A stretch of DNA of 31,177 nt from a bacterium (GCA_024231375.1 JAAEQP010000174.1:1-31177), one strand, 5' to 3'. Shown: positions 7,171-14,650, numbered from the stretch's first letter. Translations and numbers: made by a program. Notes: generated from the letters alone by a model not told the origin.

Positions 7171-8464
7171 CCTCTTCGATAACAAGGGCCCCGCCGCGAG
7201 TCCTGTCATGTTCCGCAGCGGTGAGACCAAAGGCGCACCGACAGACGTGGACCGCGAGAAGCAGGTTATCTACGGCTACGCAGTCTGCACGCGCGGCGAA
7301 GCTCTGGGTCACGATTTTTGGTGTGACGGGGACTTCTTGAAGCAGATCGTCAAGATGGGCAACCGGAAGAAACTCGGCATCAAGGGTCGCTACACGCACC
7401 CGGGCCTATCCGGTGACGGCCTCGGCAAACACCTCGGACGCTCAAAGAACTTCAGGCTCGACGGCGACGTGGTTCGCGCGGACCTGCACATGGCAGCGAG
7501 CGCGAGCGAGACCCCTGACGGCGACCTGGCAGGATACGCGATGACGCGAGCCGAAGAGGACCCGGAATCCTTCGGGGCCTCGATCGTCTTCCGCCACGAC
7601 TGCGGCGAGGAAGAGCGTTTCGCCACGAAGCACAAGGGCGAGGAAGGCCGCTTCGAGAGCCCTGACGAGGACAACGCGAGCAACCTGATTCACGCGCGAA
7701 TGGCTGAGTTCAACGCCTCGGATCTCGTCGGAGATCCTGCCGCGAACCCGGGCGGATTCTTTTCCGCGAACGGGACCGAAGAACTGGCCGCGCGAGCAGA
7801 GTCGCTGTTCTCCTACGCTTGCGGCATCACCGAGACCGTACCTACTCCCGAAGAGCTTGGCGGCATTCACCCCGAACGCCTGCGGGCCTTTTGGATTTCA
7901 TTCGCCCAGCGCCACGGCATCACGGTCGGCGCGTCACAACAGCAGGAGACCCAAATGGCTGACGAAGAGAAAAAAGACGAGCAGGAAGACGAGAAGAAGA
8001 AGGACGAGCAGGCCGAAGGTGAGGACAAAGAGAAAGACGAGAACGAGGACAAGGACGAGAAGAAGGACGAGAACGGTGAGTTCCCGCCCAAGAAGGAAGA
8101 CGACGACAAGGACGAGGATTCGCAGTCGGCCAAGCTCGCGTCCCTCCGCGCCAACGAGACCTTCGGCGAGAACGCTGTATTCGTTCTGGAAGCGCACGAC
8201 GAAGGCTGGACCTCGCAGCACGCTGAGAACGTCTACCTCCGCAGACAGTTGAAGGCTCAGAAAGCTGATGCCGTCAAGAAGTCCGAGACCGCAGAGGCCG
8301 CTGGCTCCAGCGCCGCGAACGAGGAAAGCTCGACCAGCTCTGACTTCATGGAGCAGGCCAAACTCAGGGCCAAGGCTGACAACTCCAGCCTCGCTCAGGC
8401 CATCAAAAAGCTCGCCCACGAGCAGCCGGAAATGCACCGTGGCTGGGTAAACGGAAAGAAGTAA
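7157..8464 (+). CDS. prohead protease with C-terminal scaffold domain
   Basis: A 435-residue protein. Residues about 35-150 fit an HK97-type (U35) prohead serine protease: GRYTHPGL with candidate catalytic His81, then SFGASIVF with candidate Ser142. After about residue 260 comes a long highly charged Asp/Glu/Lys segment (267-320), then a helical C-terminal part. A protease fused to a scaffold is a known head-assembly design: the scaffold guides the capsid shell and the protease then destroys it. The ATG at 7157 follows AAGGGGG. The catalytic residues are assigned by motif reading only. Confidence 0.8.
   Translation: MPQDSLFDNKGPAASPVMFRSGETKGAPTDVDREKQVIYGYAVCTRGEALGHDFWCDGDFLKQIVKMGNRKKLGIKGRYTHPGLSGDGLGKHLGRSKNFRLDGDVVRADLHMAASASETPDGDLAGYAMTRAEEDPESFGASIVFRHDCGEEERFATKHKGEEGRFESPDEDNASNLIHARMAEFNASDLVGDPAANPGGFFSANGTEELAARAESLFSYACGITETVPTPEELGGIHPERLRAFWISFAQRHGITVGASQQQETQMADEEKKDEQEDEKKKDEQAEGEDKEKDENEDKDEKKDENGEFPPKKEDDDKDEDSQSAKLASLRANETFGENAVFVLEAHDEGWTSQHAENVYLRRQLKAQKADAVKKSETAEAAGSSAANEESSTSSDFMEQAKLRAKADNSSLAQAIKKLAHEQPEMHRGWVNGKK
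7955..8464 (+). CDS. probable separate scaffold protein from an internal start
   Basis: An in-frame ATG (Met267 of the protease gene) is preceded by AGGAG at 7944-7948 with six-base spacing, better start signals than most genes here. The product would be 169 residues: an acidic/basic low-complexity half (MADEEKKDEQEDEKKKDEQ onward) then a helical domain. This copies lambda's C/Nu3 arrangement, in which Nu3 scaffold is made from a start inside the protease gene. The spacing and domain boundary agree, but production of the shorter protein is inference. Confidence 0.65.
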   Translation: MADEEKKDEQEDEKKKDEQAEGEDKEKDENEDKDEKKDENGEFPPKKEDDDKDEDSQSAKLASLRANETFGENAVFVLEAHDEGWTSQHAENVYLRRQLKAQKADAVKKSETAEAAGSSAANEESSTSSDFMEQAKLRAKADNSSLAQAIKKLAHEQPEMHRGWVNGKK

Positions 8465-8478
8465 GTCGGCCCCCGTTT

Positions 8479-8498
8479 TGCCCGTTGCGTAGCGGGCA
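8479..8498 (+). other. small hairpin between scaffold and decoration genes
   Basis: TGCCCG (8479-8484) and CGGGCA (8493-8498) pair around an eight-base loop. No T-run follows, so termination is unlikely. It may stabilise the mRNA 3' end or separate translation units. Confidence 0.4.
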
Positions 8499-8533
8499 GG
8501 GATTGAATCACAGACTTAGAAGGAGATAGGAAC

Positions 8534-9391
8534 ATGGGTCAGTATAATGACTCGGGGGTCCGCAGCTTCACTTCCGGCGAGGCTCTCGAAATTTACCAGC
8601 GCGTGAAGTACAACAGCTCCAGCGAAGTCGTCTACGCCGACGTGGACGACATCGGCATCGGCGTAACGATGGACTCCTGCACCGACGGGAACCAGGTTCC
8701 GGTTCGCCTGTACTCGAAGGAAGGCACGTTCAAGGTCACGGCGGCGGGCGCGTTCAGTGCCAACGACGTTCTCTACGCTGCCGAGAGCGGCGAAGTGGAC
8801 GACGCCACAAGTGGCGGTCCCGCGATCTTCCGCGCCCTCGAAGCGGCGACAGCCTCTGACGATGTGGTCGAGGCCGTCTACATCGGCGCTCCGACAGCCC
8901 CGGCGCTTCTGATCGCCGCAGTCGCGGACAGCTCCTCGATCACCGCGACCGCGACAGAGACCACGTTTGACAACGCCTCGAAGACGATCGACGGTGCCAC
9001 GCTCAAGGCTGGCGATCAGCTTCGCTTCAGGATCGGCATCATCGGCTCGGATCAGAACTCGACCGATACGTTCATCGTCAAGCTGTACGTCGGGACCGAG
9101 GCCGTCTTCACCAGTCCCACGCTCGACGTCAACGCTGATGCCGACATCTTCTACGCCGACATCACCGTGCAGGTCAGGGTCGCTGGTGCCTCGGGCACGC
9201 TCGTTGCCTCGGGGATCTACTCTCCGTTCGCGGCAGCGGCAACCGCCCCCGCCGAGGCGTGGAGACTTGCCCAAGTTTCCGAGGATCTCTCCGGTGACAT
9301 CGCTATCAAGGCGACCGGCAAGTGGAGTACCACGAACTCCGGCAACTCGGCAGAATGTGAGACGTTCAGCGTCACGCACATTCCGCGCTAG
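8534..9391 (+). CDS. capsid decoration-like protein with extra beta domain
   Basis: A 285-residue protein. Residues 1-120 look like the gpD/DUF2190-type decoration fold (Gly-rich beta pattern, VPVRLYSKEGTFKVTA, NDVLYAAESGEV). From about 130 a second beta-sandwich-like domain follows (ETTFDNASKTIDGATLKAG, LRFRIGIIG, IVKLYVG), a type found on many virion surfaces. Order before the major capsid gene fits a protein that caps the shell after expansion. Start has AGAAGGAGATAG. A strong terminator-like hairpin follows the gene. The family call is by pattern, not by alignment. Confidence 0.65.
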   Translation: MGQYNDSGVRSFTSGEALEIYQRVKYNSSSEVVYADVDDIGIGVTMDSCTDGNQVPVRLYSKEGTFKVTAAGAFSANDVLYAAESGEVDDATSGGPAIFRALEAATASDDVVEAVYIGAPTAPALLIAAVADSSSITATATETTFDNASKTIDGATLKAGDQLRFRIGIIGSDQNSTDTFIVKLYVGTEAVFTSPTLDVNADADIFYADITVQVRVAGASGTLVASGIYSPFAAAATAPAEAWRLAQVSEDLSGDIAIKATGKWSTTNSGNSAECETFSVTHIPR

Positions 9392-9404
9392 AAAAGATCG
9401 CTCC

Positions 9405-9470
9405 CCGAGGGGGCACGACCGAGCTAGTCGTTGCCACTCACCCGGGCATAAGCCCCCTCGGTTTTCTCTT
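9405..9470 (+). terminator. intrinsic terminator or attenuator before the capsid gene
   Basis: CCGAGGGGGC (9405-9414) pairs perfectly with GCCCCCTCGG (9452-9461) and is followed by TTTTCTCTT. The 37-base loop holds an inner hairpin, ACGAC/GTCGT (9415-9419 and 9426-9430). A GC-rich stem plus T-run is the classic terminator form, though the loop is large. It lies just before the major capsid gene, so read-through or a separate promoter would be needed. I find no convincing promoter in 9471-9525. Confidence 0.65.
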
Positions 9471-9525
9471 CCTTCGGGTGATCGGATGCTGGCTGGGGTG
9501 AGCTGGATAAGACAGGAGTCAGGAC

Positions 9526-10494
9526 ATGCCGAATTATTCAGGCACCCATGCCGCTCCGAGGACTGAACTCGGCGTGGCAATGCAAGAGTACATCCAGACG
9601 CTGGATGAGTTCATCGGCTCGAAGATTCTGGCGGGCCTCATGGTCCCTCGGAAGACCGCCTACTTTCCCAAGGTGATGCGTGAAGGTTTCCTGCGCACCG
9701 CCGTGGTCAAACGCATCGCGCGAGCGGGCTACAACCGGGACACGTTCCTGGTCGAAGACAGCTCTTACGCCTGCGAAGAGCGCGGTCTCGAAGGTCCGCT
9801 GGATGACGCGGATCGGGAGTTCTACACCAGAGAGTTCGACGCCGAGATGAACACGGTTGCGACGATCACGCGCCGCGTCGTTCAGGATTACGAGATTGAC
9901 GTCGCCTCGGCGATCTTCAACTCCTCGACCTGGACCGGCTCGACCCTCAACACGTCCGTTTCGACCGAATGGTCTACCGTTTCCGCCGACGTCATCGGCG
10001 ACGTGGCTGGTGCGAAGGAATCCAGTCGTAGGTTGACAGGCGTCGAGCCTGACACCCTGATCTGTTCGCAGGTCGTCTGGAAGAACATCAAAAGGAACGA
10101 GGGAATCCTGGAGCGCGTGCAGTACGCGTCCGAGGCTGGTGACGCGAAGATGGCCGGAAGCATCCCGGGCATCCTCGGCTTGCCGAAGATCCTCGTGGGC
10201 AAGGGCGTCTACAATAGCGCCAAAGAGGGCCAAACCGCCGTCATCGCCGACATCTGGGATGACGAATACTGCATGATCGCCAAGACAGCGAACGAAGGCG
10301 CACAGCTCACCGAGCCTTGCGTCGGTCGCACGTTCGTCTGGTCCGGTGACGCGCCGGTCGAGGCCGGTGGAGTGATCGTTGAGCAGTACCGCGATGAGCG
10401 GGTCCGAGGCGACGTGTTCCGCTCGCGGATGCACAGCGACGAGCTGATCTTCGACGCCAGCTATGCTCACTTGCTGGATAACATCACCGCCTAA
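9526..10494 (+). CDS. major capsid protein
   Basis: A 322-residue protein. Shell-protein signs: an N-terminal arm, then RREFYTREFDAEM-like contact segment near residues 95-108, RRVVQDYEIDVASAIFNSSTW (split at about 118-138), SSRRLTGVEPDTLICSQVVWKNI (about 166-190) and GLPKILVGKGVYNSAKEG near 220. This order is typical of gpE-like capsid proteins in phages with a lambda-type portal. Length is close to lambda E (341). It would form the icosahedral head around the scaffold and be decorated by the preceding gene's product. Strong AGGAG site. A hairpin follows the gene. Confidence 0.8.
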   Translation: MPNYSGTHAAPRTELGVAMQEYIQTLDEFIGSKILAGLMVPRKTAYFPKVMREGFLRTAVVKRIARAGYNRDTFLVEDSSYACEERGLEGPLDDADREFYTREFDAEMNTVATITRRVVQDYEIDVASAIFNSSTWTGSTLNTSVSTEWSTVSADVIGDVAGAKESSRRLTGVEPDTLICSQVVWKNIKRNEGILERVQYASEAGDAKMAGSIPGILGLPKILVGKGVYNSAKEGQTAVIADIWDDEYCMIAKTANEGAQLTEPCVGRTFVWSGDAPVEAGGVIVEQYRDERVRGDVFRSRMHSDELIFDASYAHLLDNITA

Positions 10495-10516
10495 GTCTGG
10501 CGATGAAATAGACAAC

Positions 10517-10545
10517 GGCAGGGTGGGGAAGGTGCTCACCCTGCC
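10517..10545 (+). promoter_or_regulatory. 9-bp hairpin upstream of a ribosome site
   Basis: GGCAGGGTG (10517-10525) pairs perfectly with CACCCTGCC (10537-10545) around 11 bases. An alternative, GTCTGGC (10495-10501) with GCCAGAC (10543-10549), competes for the same bases. The AAAGGAG ribosome site begins shortly after, and no T-run follows. It may protect the capsid mRNA 3' end or tune expression of the next gene. Confidence 0.5.
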
Positions 10546-10564
10546 AGACAAAGGAGAGATAATC

Positions 10565-10861
10565 ATGGGCCTCGTTTCAAGGTTCAACTCTAACGGCACG
10601 CTGATCACGTCCGTTGGCACGCTTAACAGCGCCGATGACACCGCGCTCACGTCCGTTGGAGCCCTGGTGACGTCCGTTGGCACGCTCGACTCAGCCAACG
10701 ACACGGCGCTTGCGTCGGTCGGAACTCTGGTGACCGCCAGCACGTCCACCGTCACCGCCCTCAACGCCTCGGTTGGCACGCTGGTAGGTTCCTCGCTGGC
10801 CTCGCATCTGTCCGCAATCGTCGCGGCAGTTGACTCCGTCGGCGTTGTGGCTGCTGGCTAG
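10565..10861 (+). CDS. repetitive Ser/Thr/Val-rich protein, fibre-stalk-like
   Basis: A 98-residue protein starting at the ATG behind AAAGGAGA. From residue 14 it consists of repeats built on SVGTL: two 21-residue units (14-34, 35-55) and a shorter third unit. Cys and Trp are absent. The regular spacing of Val and Leu would suit a coiled-coil or trimeric beta stalk, as in small head fibres or neck whiskers. That is inference from composition. Its stop lies one base before the start of the glycosyltransferase gene. Confidence 0.6.
   Translation: MGLVSRFNSNGTLITSVGTLNSADDTALTSVGALVTSVGTLDSANDTALASVGTLVTASTSTVTALNASVGTLVGSSLASHLSAIVAAVDSVGVVAAG
10604..10729 (+). repeat. 63-bp tandem duplication inside a coding region
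   Basis: Two in-frame 63-bp units (10604-10666, 10667-10729) each encode 21 residues of the form (I/V)TSVGTL(N/D)SA(D/N)DTAL(T/A)SVG(A/T)L. The unit begins with the shared DNA word ACGTCCGTTGGCACGCT. The differences are mostly conservative, suggesting an old duplication held under selection. Confidence 0.8.
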
Positions 10862-10862
10862 C

Positions 10863-11951
10863 ATGAAGATCGCGCATCTCGCACCTTTCGCTCCGTCCCG
10901 TTGCGGTCTCTACGAGGCCGCGCGGGACTTTGTGCGTGCAGACCGTTACGCGGGCAGGGATGCCGAGCTGTGTGATACTGGTGCCGATGGCGGCGCTCCT
11001 GTTCCCGGTCAGCACGACGACCGCAGCGGCGAGCGCGTCACCTCTCGATCGTGGGATGACTGCAAGGACGCCGACGTCTTCGTGGTACACGGGGCCTTCG
11101 TTGACCGCTGGCTGGTGCAGACCGACGCGCCTGTCGTCATTGCGATTCATGGCAGACCGCAAGCCTGCTTCAAGCCTGAGCAGAACGGCGAGGCAGAGAA
11201 CCAGGCATTCAGTTGGATGGTCGAAGCCTCTCGTTATCAGCGCGTCAAGGCGATGCTGACGATGTGGTCGGAGCACGTCCCGTACTGGTCGCGGTTCCTC
11301 CCTGAAGAGAAGTTGGTCACGACCGACGACCCGCCGATTGATTGCGAGATGTTCACGCCGGAAGGTGTGACTCAAGAGATTCCGCCGCAGTGTCTGGGCA
11401 AGCACAACATGCTTATCTGCGACTCGTGGCGTTCAGACGTTGACTGCTTCGAGGCCGCTGTAGGTTCCATTCACGCGGCGCGAGCGGTGCCCGGGCTGAA
11501 GGTTCACTTCTTCGGCGTGGAGCACAAGGACGGCAAACCCCCAGCAGTCTGGGAACACATCTTTTCCGCGCTGCGTGCGCAAGGTTCTCTTGGCCTCGTG
11601 AATGGTCGCATCCTTGAGATCGCCTCTGTGTATCGCGCGATGGACCTGCTTCTGTCCCCGCATCGCATCGGCGTCAGGACGATCGGTGAGGCGCTTGCGT
11701 CTGGTATTCCGGTCGTTGCCGAGAAGGGATGCCGCTACACGCCGCACACTGCGCAGATGCAGGACCCCGAGGCCGTGGCGTTCGCCGTCAAGGAAGCCAT
11801 CGAGAACCGCACGGACCCGCGCGGAGTGGCCCTTGACCATTTCGCCTTGCCCGCCTTCGGCGACAAGCTCACCCACATTTACCAGGACGCCACGGCGCTG
11901 CCGTTCTCAACCAGCGGCCCCGTCCGAATTGTTGAGAAAGCGAGCGCATAA
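10863..11951 (+). CDS. GT-B fold glycosyltransferase (GT4-like)
   Basis: A 362-residue protein. The N-terminus MKIAHLAPFAPSRCGLYEAA has the strand-turn-helix opening of GT4 enzymes. DVFVVHG and VVIAIHGRP (70-100) look like Rossmann strands. The C-terminal donor site is SPHRIGVRTIGEALASGIPVV (265-285, read in two parts). The usual EX7E pair seems to keep only the second Glu (Glu276), with Arg268 at the first position in my alignment. The sugar donor and acceptor are unknown. Placement between capsid and minor head genes suggests glycosylation of a virion protein rather than host DNA. It starts one base after the previous stop with a weak ribosome site, so it is probably translationally coupled. 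Confidence 0.75.
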   Translation: MKIAHLAPFAPSRCGLYEAARDFVRADRYAGRDAELCDTGADGGAPVPGQHDDRSGERVTSRSWDDCKDADVFVVHGAFVDRWLVQTDAPVVIAIHGRPQACFKPEQNGEAENQAFSWMVEASRYQRVKAMLTMWSEHVPYWSRFLPEEKLVTTDDPPIDCEMFTPEGVTQEIPPQCLGKHNMLICDSWRSDVDCFEAAVGSIHAARAVPGLKVHFFGVEHKDGKPPAVWEHIFSALRAQGSLGLVNGRILEIASVYRAMDLLLSPHRIGVRTIGEALASGIPVVAEKGCRYTPHTAQMQDPEAVAFAVKEAIENRTDPRGVALDHFALPAFGDKLTHIYQDATALPFSTSGPVRIVEKASA

Positions 11952-12256
11952 TGCCAACACGTCGAGCGCCTAACGGGATTCCGGCTCTGTTCCCGAGCAC
12001 GAGTCAGATCGTGAGCTACAGCGCAGGAGCCAGCACCGAGGCGTCAACCGCTTTCGGCGACAACACCGAGTGTGTGCGCGTCATCTCGACTACGGATTGC
12101 TACATCGGCTTCGGCGCGACCGGCCTGACCGTGACCACGGCGAGCCTGCGGTTGACCGCTGGCGTCCCTGAATACTTCAACGTGGACAAGTCAACCTACG
12201 TCGCTGTCTACGGTGTGGCCGCTGCTGGCGTCCTGACCGCAACGGAGATGCAATAA
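11951..12256 (+). CDS. small beta-rich virion-type protein
   Basis: A 101-residue protein starting in a TAATG overlap with the glycosyltransferase stop. The pattern is a beta sandwich: TSQIVSYSAGASTEAS, ECVRVISTTDCYIGFG, VPEYFNVDKSTYVAVYG, ending VLTATEM. Short proteins with this layout (value, uncertainty-like strands, final TE motif) are frequent among phage head and tail genes and are thought to be structural. No enzyme motif is present. Confidence 0.6.
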   Translation: MPTRRAPNGIPALFPSTSQIVSYSAGASTEASTAFGDNTECVRVISTTDCYIGFGATGLTVTTASLRLTAGVPEYFNVDKSTYVAVYGVAAAGVLTATEMQ

Positions 12257-12453
12257 TGCTTTTGGGTCCAGGGAGACTGCTTGGCGTGAAGGGTGGCGGC
12301 GTCGGAGACGCTGGGGCATCCGCCATGTTTTCGCTGCTCAAGGACCACGTAATTTCCAAGCCCCGCTTGCCTCACGTTTACGCCGCCTTCGCGCTCCGTA
12401 ATAGCTCGGGGCAGAAACAGTACGTCAGAGCCGTTGCGACACTGCTGGCCTGA
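12256..12453 (+). CDS. small hypothetical protein
   Basis: A 65-residue protein starting in a TAATG overlap, with GGAG eight bases upstream. It has a Gly-rich N-terminus (LLGPGRLLGVKGGGVGDAG) and a basic C-terminal half. No motif is recognised. Tight linkage to virion-type genes is the only clue to its role. Confidence 0.5.
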   Translation: MLLGPGRLLGVKGGGVGDAGASAMFSLLKDHVISKPRLPHVYAAFALRNSSGQKQYVRAVATLLA

Positions 12454-12473
12454 CCAGATAGGAGAAAGATACA

Positions 12474-12869
12474 ATGGCCGCGACACCCAACAGCATCATC
12501 ACCCCGCAGTCGATCACCACAATCGTCGGTCAGATCGCCACGGGGGACCAGACCACAGCGGCGACGGCGGGAAGCGCGACCACGAACGGGCGCTTGATTT
12601 ACAAGGTCCTGGTCTACCCTGCGGCCTCTAATCGTGAAGTCACGCTCTACGACTTCGACGGGACCTCCGCGCGAGCCATCTGCCTGGTTGACATCACGGC
12701 TGACGCGGCTGCTGACATCGTTCCCGTGGACCTACTCAGCAACGTCCCTTGTCCCATCGACGCCTGCGGTAACAAATTTTATCTAATGCAGGCGGGGCAT
12801 AGCGTCTACCTTTCGGCTGAAAACGTCGCGGTGACGAACGACTACTCGATTGTCTGCGAAGACCTGTAG
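12474..12869 (+). CDS. probable structural protein
   Basis: A 131-residue protein with AGGAG before the ATG. It is Thr/Ala-rich and beta-predicted: SIITPQSITTIVGQI at the start, then NREVTLYDFDGTSARAI and a C-terminal SVYLSAENVAVTNDYSIV. It lacks charged clusters or catalytic motifs. Composition and context match small virion surface or neck proteins, but I cannot place it in a family. Confidence 0.55.
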   Translation: MAATPNSIITPQSITTIVGQIATGDQTTAATAGSATTNGRLIYKVLVYPAASNREVTLYDFDGTSARAICLVDITADAAADIVPVDLLSNVPCPIDACGNKFYLMQAGHSVYLSAENVAVTNDYSIVCEDL

Positions 12870-12878
12870 AGGTACGCC

Positions 12879-14258
12879 ATGATTGGTCGCGCGATTGGTC
12901 ACATCGTTCAGCCACGGCACCCCGTCCCGCTTGTGGATCGCATCTACAAGCAGATGGGGCTACCGGCGGGATACGGCAAGGATACCGTCGCCCTCTACGC
13001 GCCTTTCCATGAGGCGTTCAGGAACGATTACGCCTCTGCGTGGACCCGCGAAGGCTGGCTACCTGCCGATGTCGTTAGAACGAACGCCAAGCTCGCCCCC
13101 TCAACGAAGACGCACTCTCAGCACTATCTGCGCACCTACGCTGCGGGAGCGGTCAGTCACAGCGGGTTGATTGAACCGGCGGCGACGAAGCTATGCAACG
13201 CAGAGGCCAGTTTCGGAGTCGGGGTCCATGTAACGCGCACGACCGGGCAGGCGGATTTAGCCGGTGGTACGGACGCCGTGTTGTTGACTGAGGACGGGGC
13301 GAATGACGCACACGGCATCTATGACGCTATCACGTACGCGGCAAACTCTACGATTGCTGCACGCGTGTACGTAAAGCGCGGGACTGGCTCGAATCACGCC
13401 CTTCTAATTATGGGCGGCGCAAACCGCATATACGTAGGCGTCGATCTTGGCACGGCAAGCGTTCTGGATTCAGGCACGGTTGGGGATGGGGTGCTTTCGT
13501 CCGCTACCGCAGCCATCGTGGGTGGCTGGGTTGAGATTACGTTAATAGGTAAACCGTCAGTTGCTGCAGCGAATGGCAACGTATTCGTTCTTAATTCTGA
13601 AGATGGGTTATACGCGAATCGAACATACCTAGGCGATTCCTCGTCCTCGATTTACTCTGCGCATTGTACGGTTACCAAGTCAGACTACCCGATGTCGGCC
13701 ATTGCGGGTAACGGTTCCACCCGTTCCGCCGACACGCTCAGTTTCAGCTCCAGCGTTTTCGGTTCGGCGGCGAGCGAGGGGACGCTGTTTGGGGTGATTA
13801 AAAGTTCATATCATTCTGATGGCGCGGGGGGGAATGTCTACGAACTTGCCCTAGATTATAATGGGGCTATTAACGACGGAGCCGGAGGGTCGGTCTATAT
13901 TTACACAAATAATGTGGGTAACAGGGTAGACGCTGTGCAGTATTCTGGAGCCAATAGCCAAGGGGGGATGCTTGGGTCGGCACATAACGGCGAGACTGTT
14001 TCATATGCAATCAGTTGGAAAGCTGGAGCCAGGAGGGTTGTAATAGATGGTGCGATAACAGACACGACAGCGGCAAACTATAACACCCCCGCCAATCTCG
14101 ACAGGCTGAAAATTGCAGGCGCAGGGGCACAGGCTGCCGGTTCCGGCGCATACCCGCTCGCCGGCGTGCTCGACCGATACATCAGCGACGACGAAGCGAA
14201 GGCACTGACGAGCGCGGCGGTGCGCGATTACGTTACGGAGAGGGCGGGGATCGAATGA
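12879..14258 (+). CDS. fibre or lectin-like virion protein
   Basis: A 459-residue protein. The first 70 residues look like an anchoring segment. After that come Ser/Gly/Thr/Asn-rich beta strands (AARVYVKRGTGSNHALLIMG, GGWVEITLIGKP, ADTLSFSSSVFG) resembling concanavalin-like LamG/fibre domains that bind carbohydrate. The core is AT-richer than its neighbours: I counted 26 G/C in 60 bases at 13561-13620, against roughly 60% in most of the window. The ends are GC-rich. That fits a receptor-binding domain acquired from elsewhere. The stop overlaps the next start (ATGA). Confidence 0.6.
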   Translation: MIGRAIGHIVQPRHPVPLVDRIYKQMGLPAGYGKDTVALYAPFHEAFRNDYASAWTREGWLPADVVRTNAKLAPSTKTHSQHYLRTYAAGAVSHSGLIEPAATKLCNAEASFGVGVHVTRTTGQADLAGGTDAVLLTEDGANDAHGIYDAITYAANSTIAARVYVKRGTGSNHALLIMGGANRIYVGVDLGTASVLDSGTVGDGVLSSATAAIVGGWVEITLIGKPSVAAANGNVFVLNSEDGLYANRTYLGDSSSSIYSAHCTVTKSDYPMSAIAGNGSTRSADTLSFSSSVFGSAASEGTLFGVIKSSYHSDGAGGNVYELALDYNGAINDGAGGSVYIYTNNVGNRVDAVQYSGANSQGGMLGSAHNGETVSYAISWKAGARRVVIDGAITDTTAANYNTPANLDRLKIAGAGAQAAGSGAYPLAGVLDRYISDDEAKALTSAAVRDYVTERAGIE

Positions 14259-14650
14259 GGGACGCCAAGACACTATTCCTCGCGCTCCTGCTCGTCGCTG
14301 CGGCGTGCAGCACGGCCCCGACCGGATCAGAGATTGACGTCGCTCTGTCGCGCGGGCATGAGTTGGCCTGCCGCTTCGCCGCTCAGGAAGGCTTTACGCT
14401 TCGGGTTGAGACCTCGCCCGCCGTTGCGATTGTCTCGACGAGCGAACTCTATCGCCAATACGCAGATGCGAAGATGATTCCGGTCAGCGCGGTGCCGAAG
14501 GGCCTGCGCGGGTTCTGTGATTACGTCAACCGCCGCGTGGTGCTCCTGCACTGGGAGATGGACACGTTCCATCACGAACTCGGCCACTGGTATTTCGGCC
14601 TGAGCGAAGACGTGGCCGACGCGTTCATGCGATTCGAGAGGACTGCGTGA
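14255..14650 (+). CDS. lipoprotein with HExxH metallopeptidase motif
   Basis: A 131-residue protein. Residues 1-18 are a lipoprotein signal (basic start, FLALLLVAAAC, lipid-attachment Cys18). Near the end is FHHELGHWYFGLSEDVADAF: His107, Glu108 and His111 form HExxH, and Glu118 is in place as a third zinc ligand, as in gluzincin-type peptidases. So the mature product should be a membrane-tethered zinc hydrolase facing the periplasm. Possible jobs are host-envelope remodelling, lysis help or blocking superinfection. The substrate is unknown. The start overlaps the fibre stop and the stop overlaps the next gene. Confidence 0.75.
   Translation: MRDAKTLFLALLLVAAACSTAPTGSEIDVALSRGHELACRFAAQEGFTLRVETSPAVAIVSTSELYRQYADAKMIPVSAVPKGLRGFCDYVNRRVVLLHWEMDTFHHELGHWYFGLSEDVADAFMRFERTA

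Noticed and set aside
7857..8252. Arg/Thr/Ser-rich frame in the scaffold region
   Set aside because: Frame-shifted reading of the Asp/Glu/Lys low-complexity segment.
8479..8498. terminator after the scaffold gene
   Set aside because: Hairpin present but no T-run follows.
8516..9580. 354-residue open frame on the minus strand
   Set aside because: It is antisense to the decoration gene and would span the terminator; no start signal or protein motif.
9538..10779. 413-residue open frame on the minus strand
   Set aside because: It lies antisense to the major capsid gene, has no ribosome site, and is an expected shadow of GC-rich codon use.
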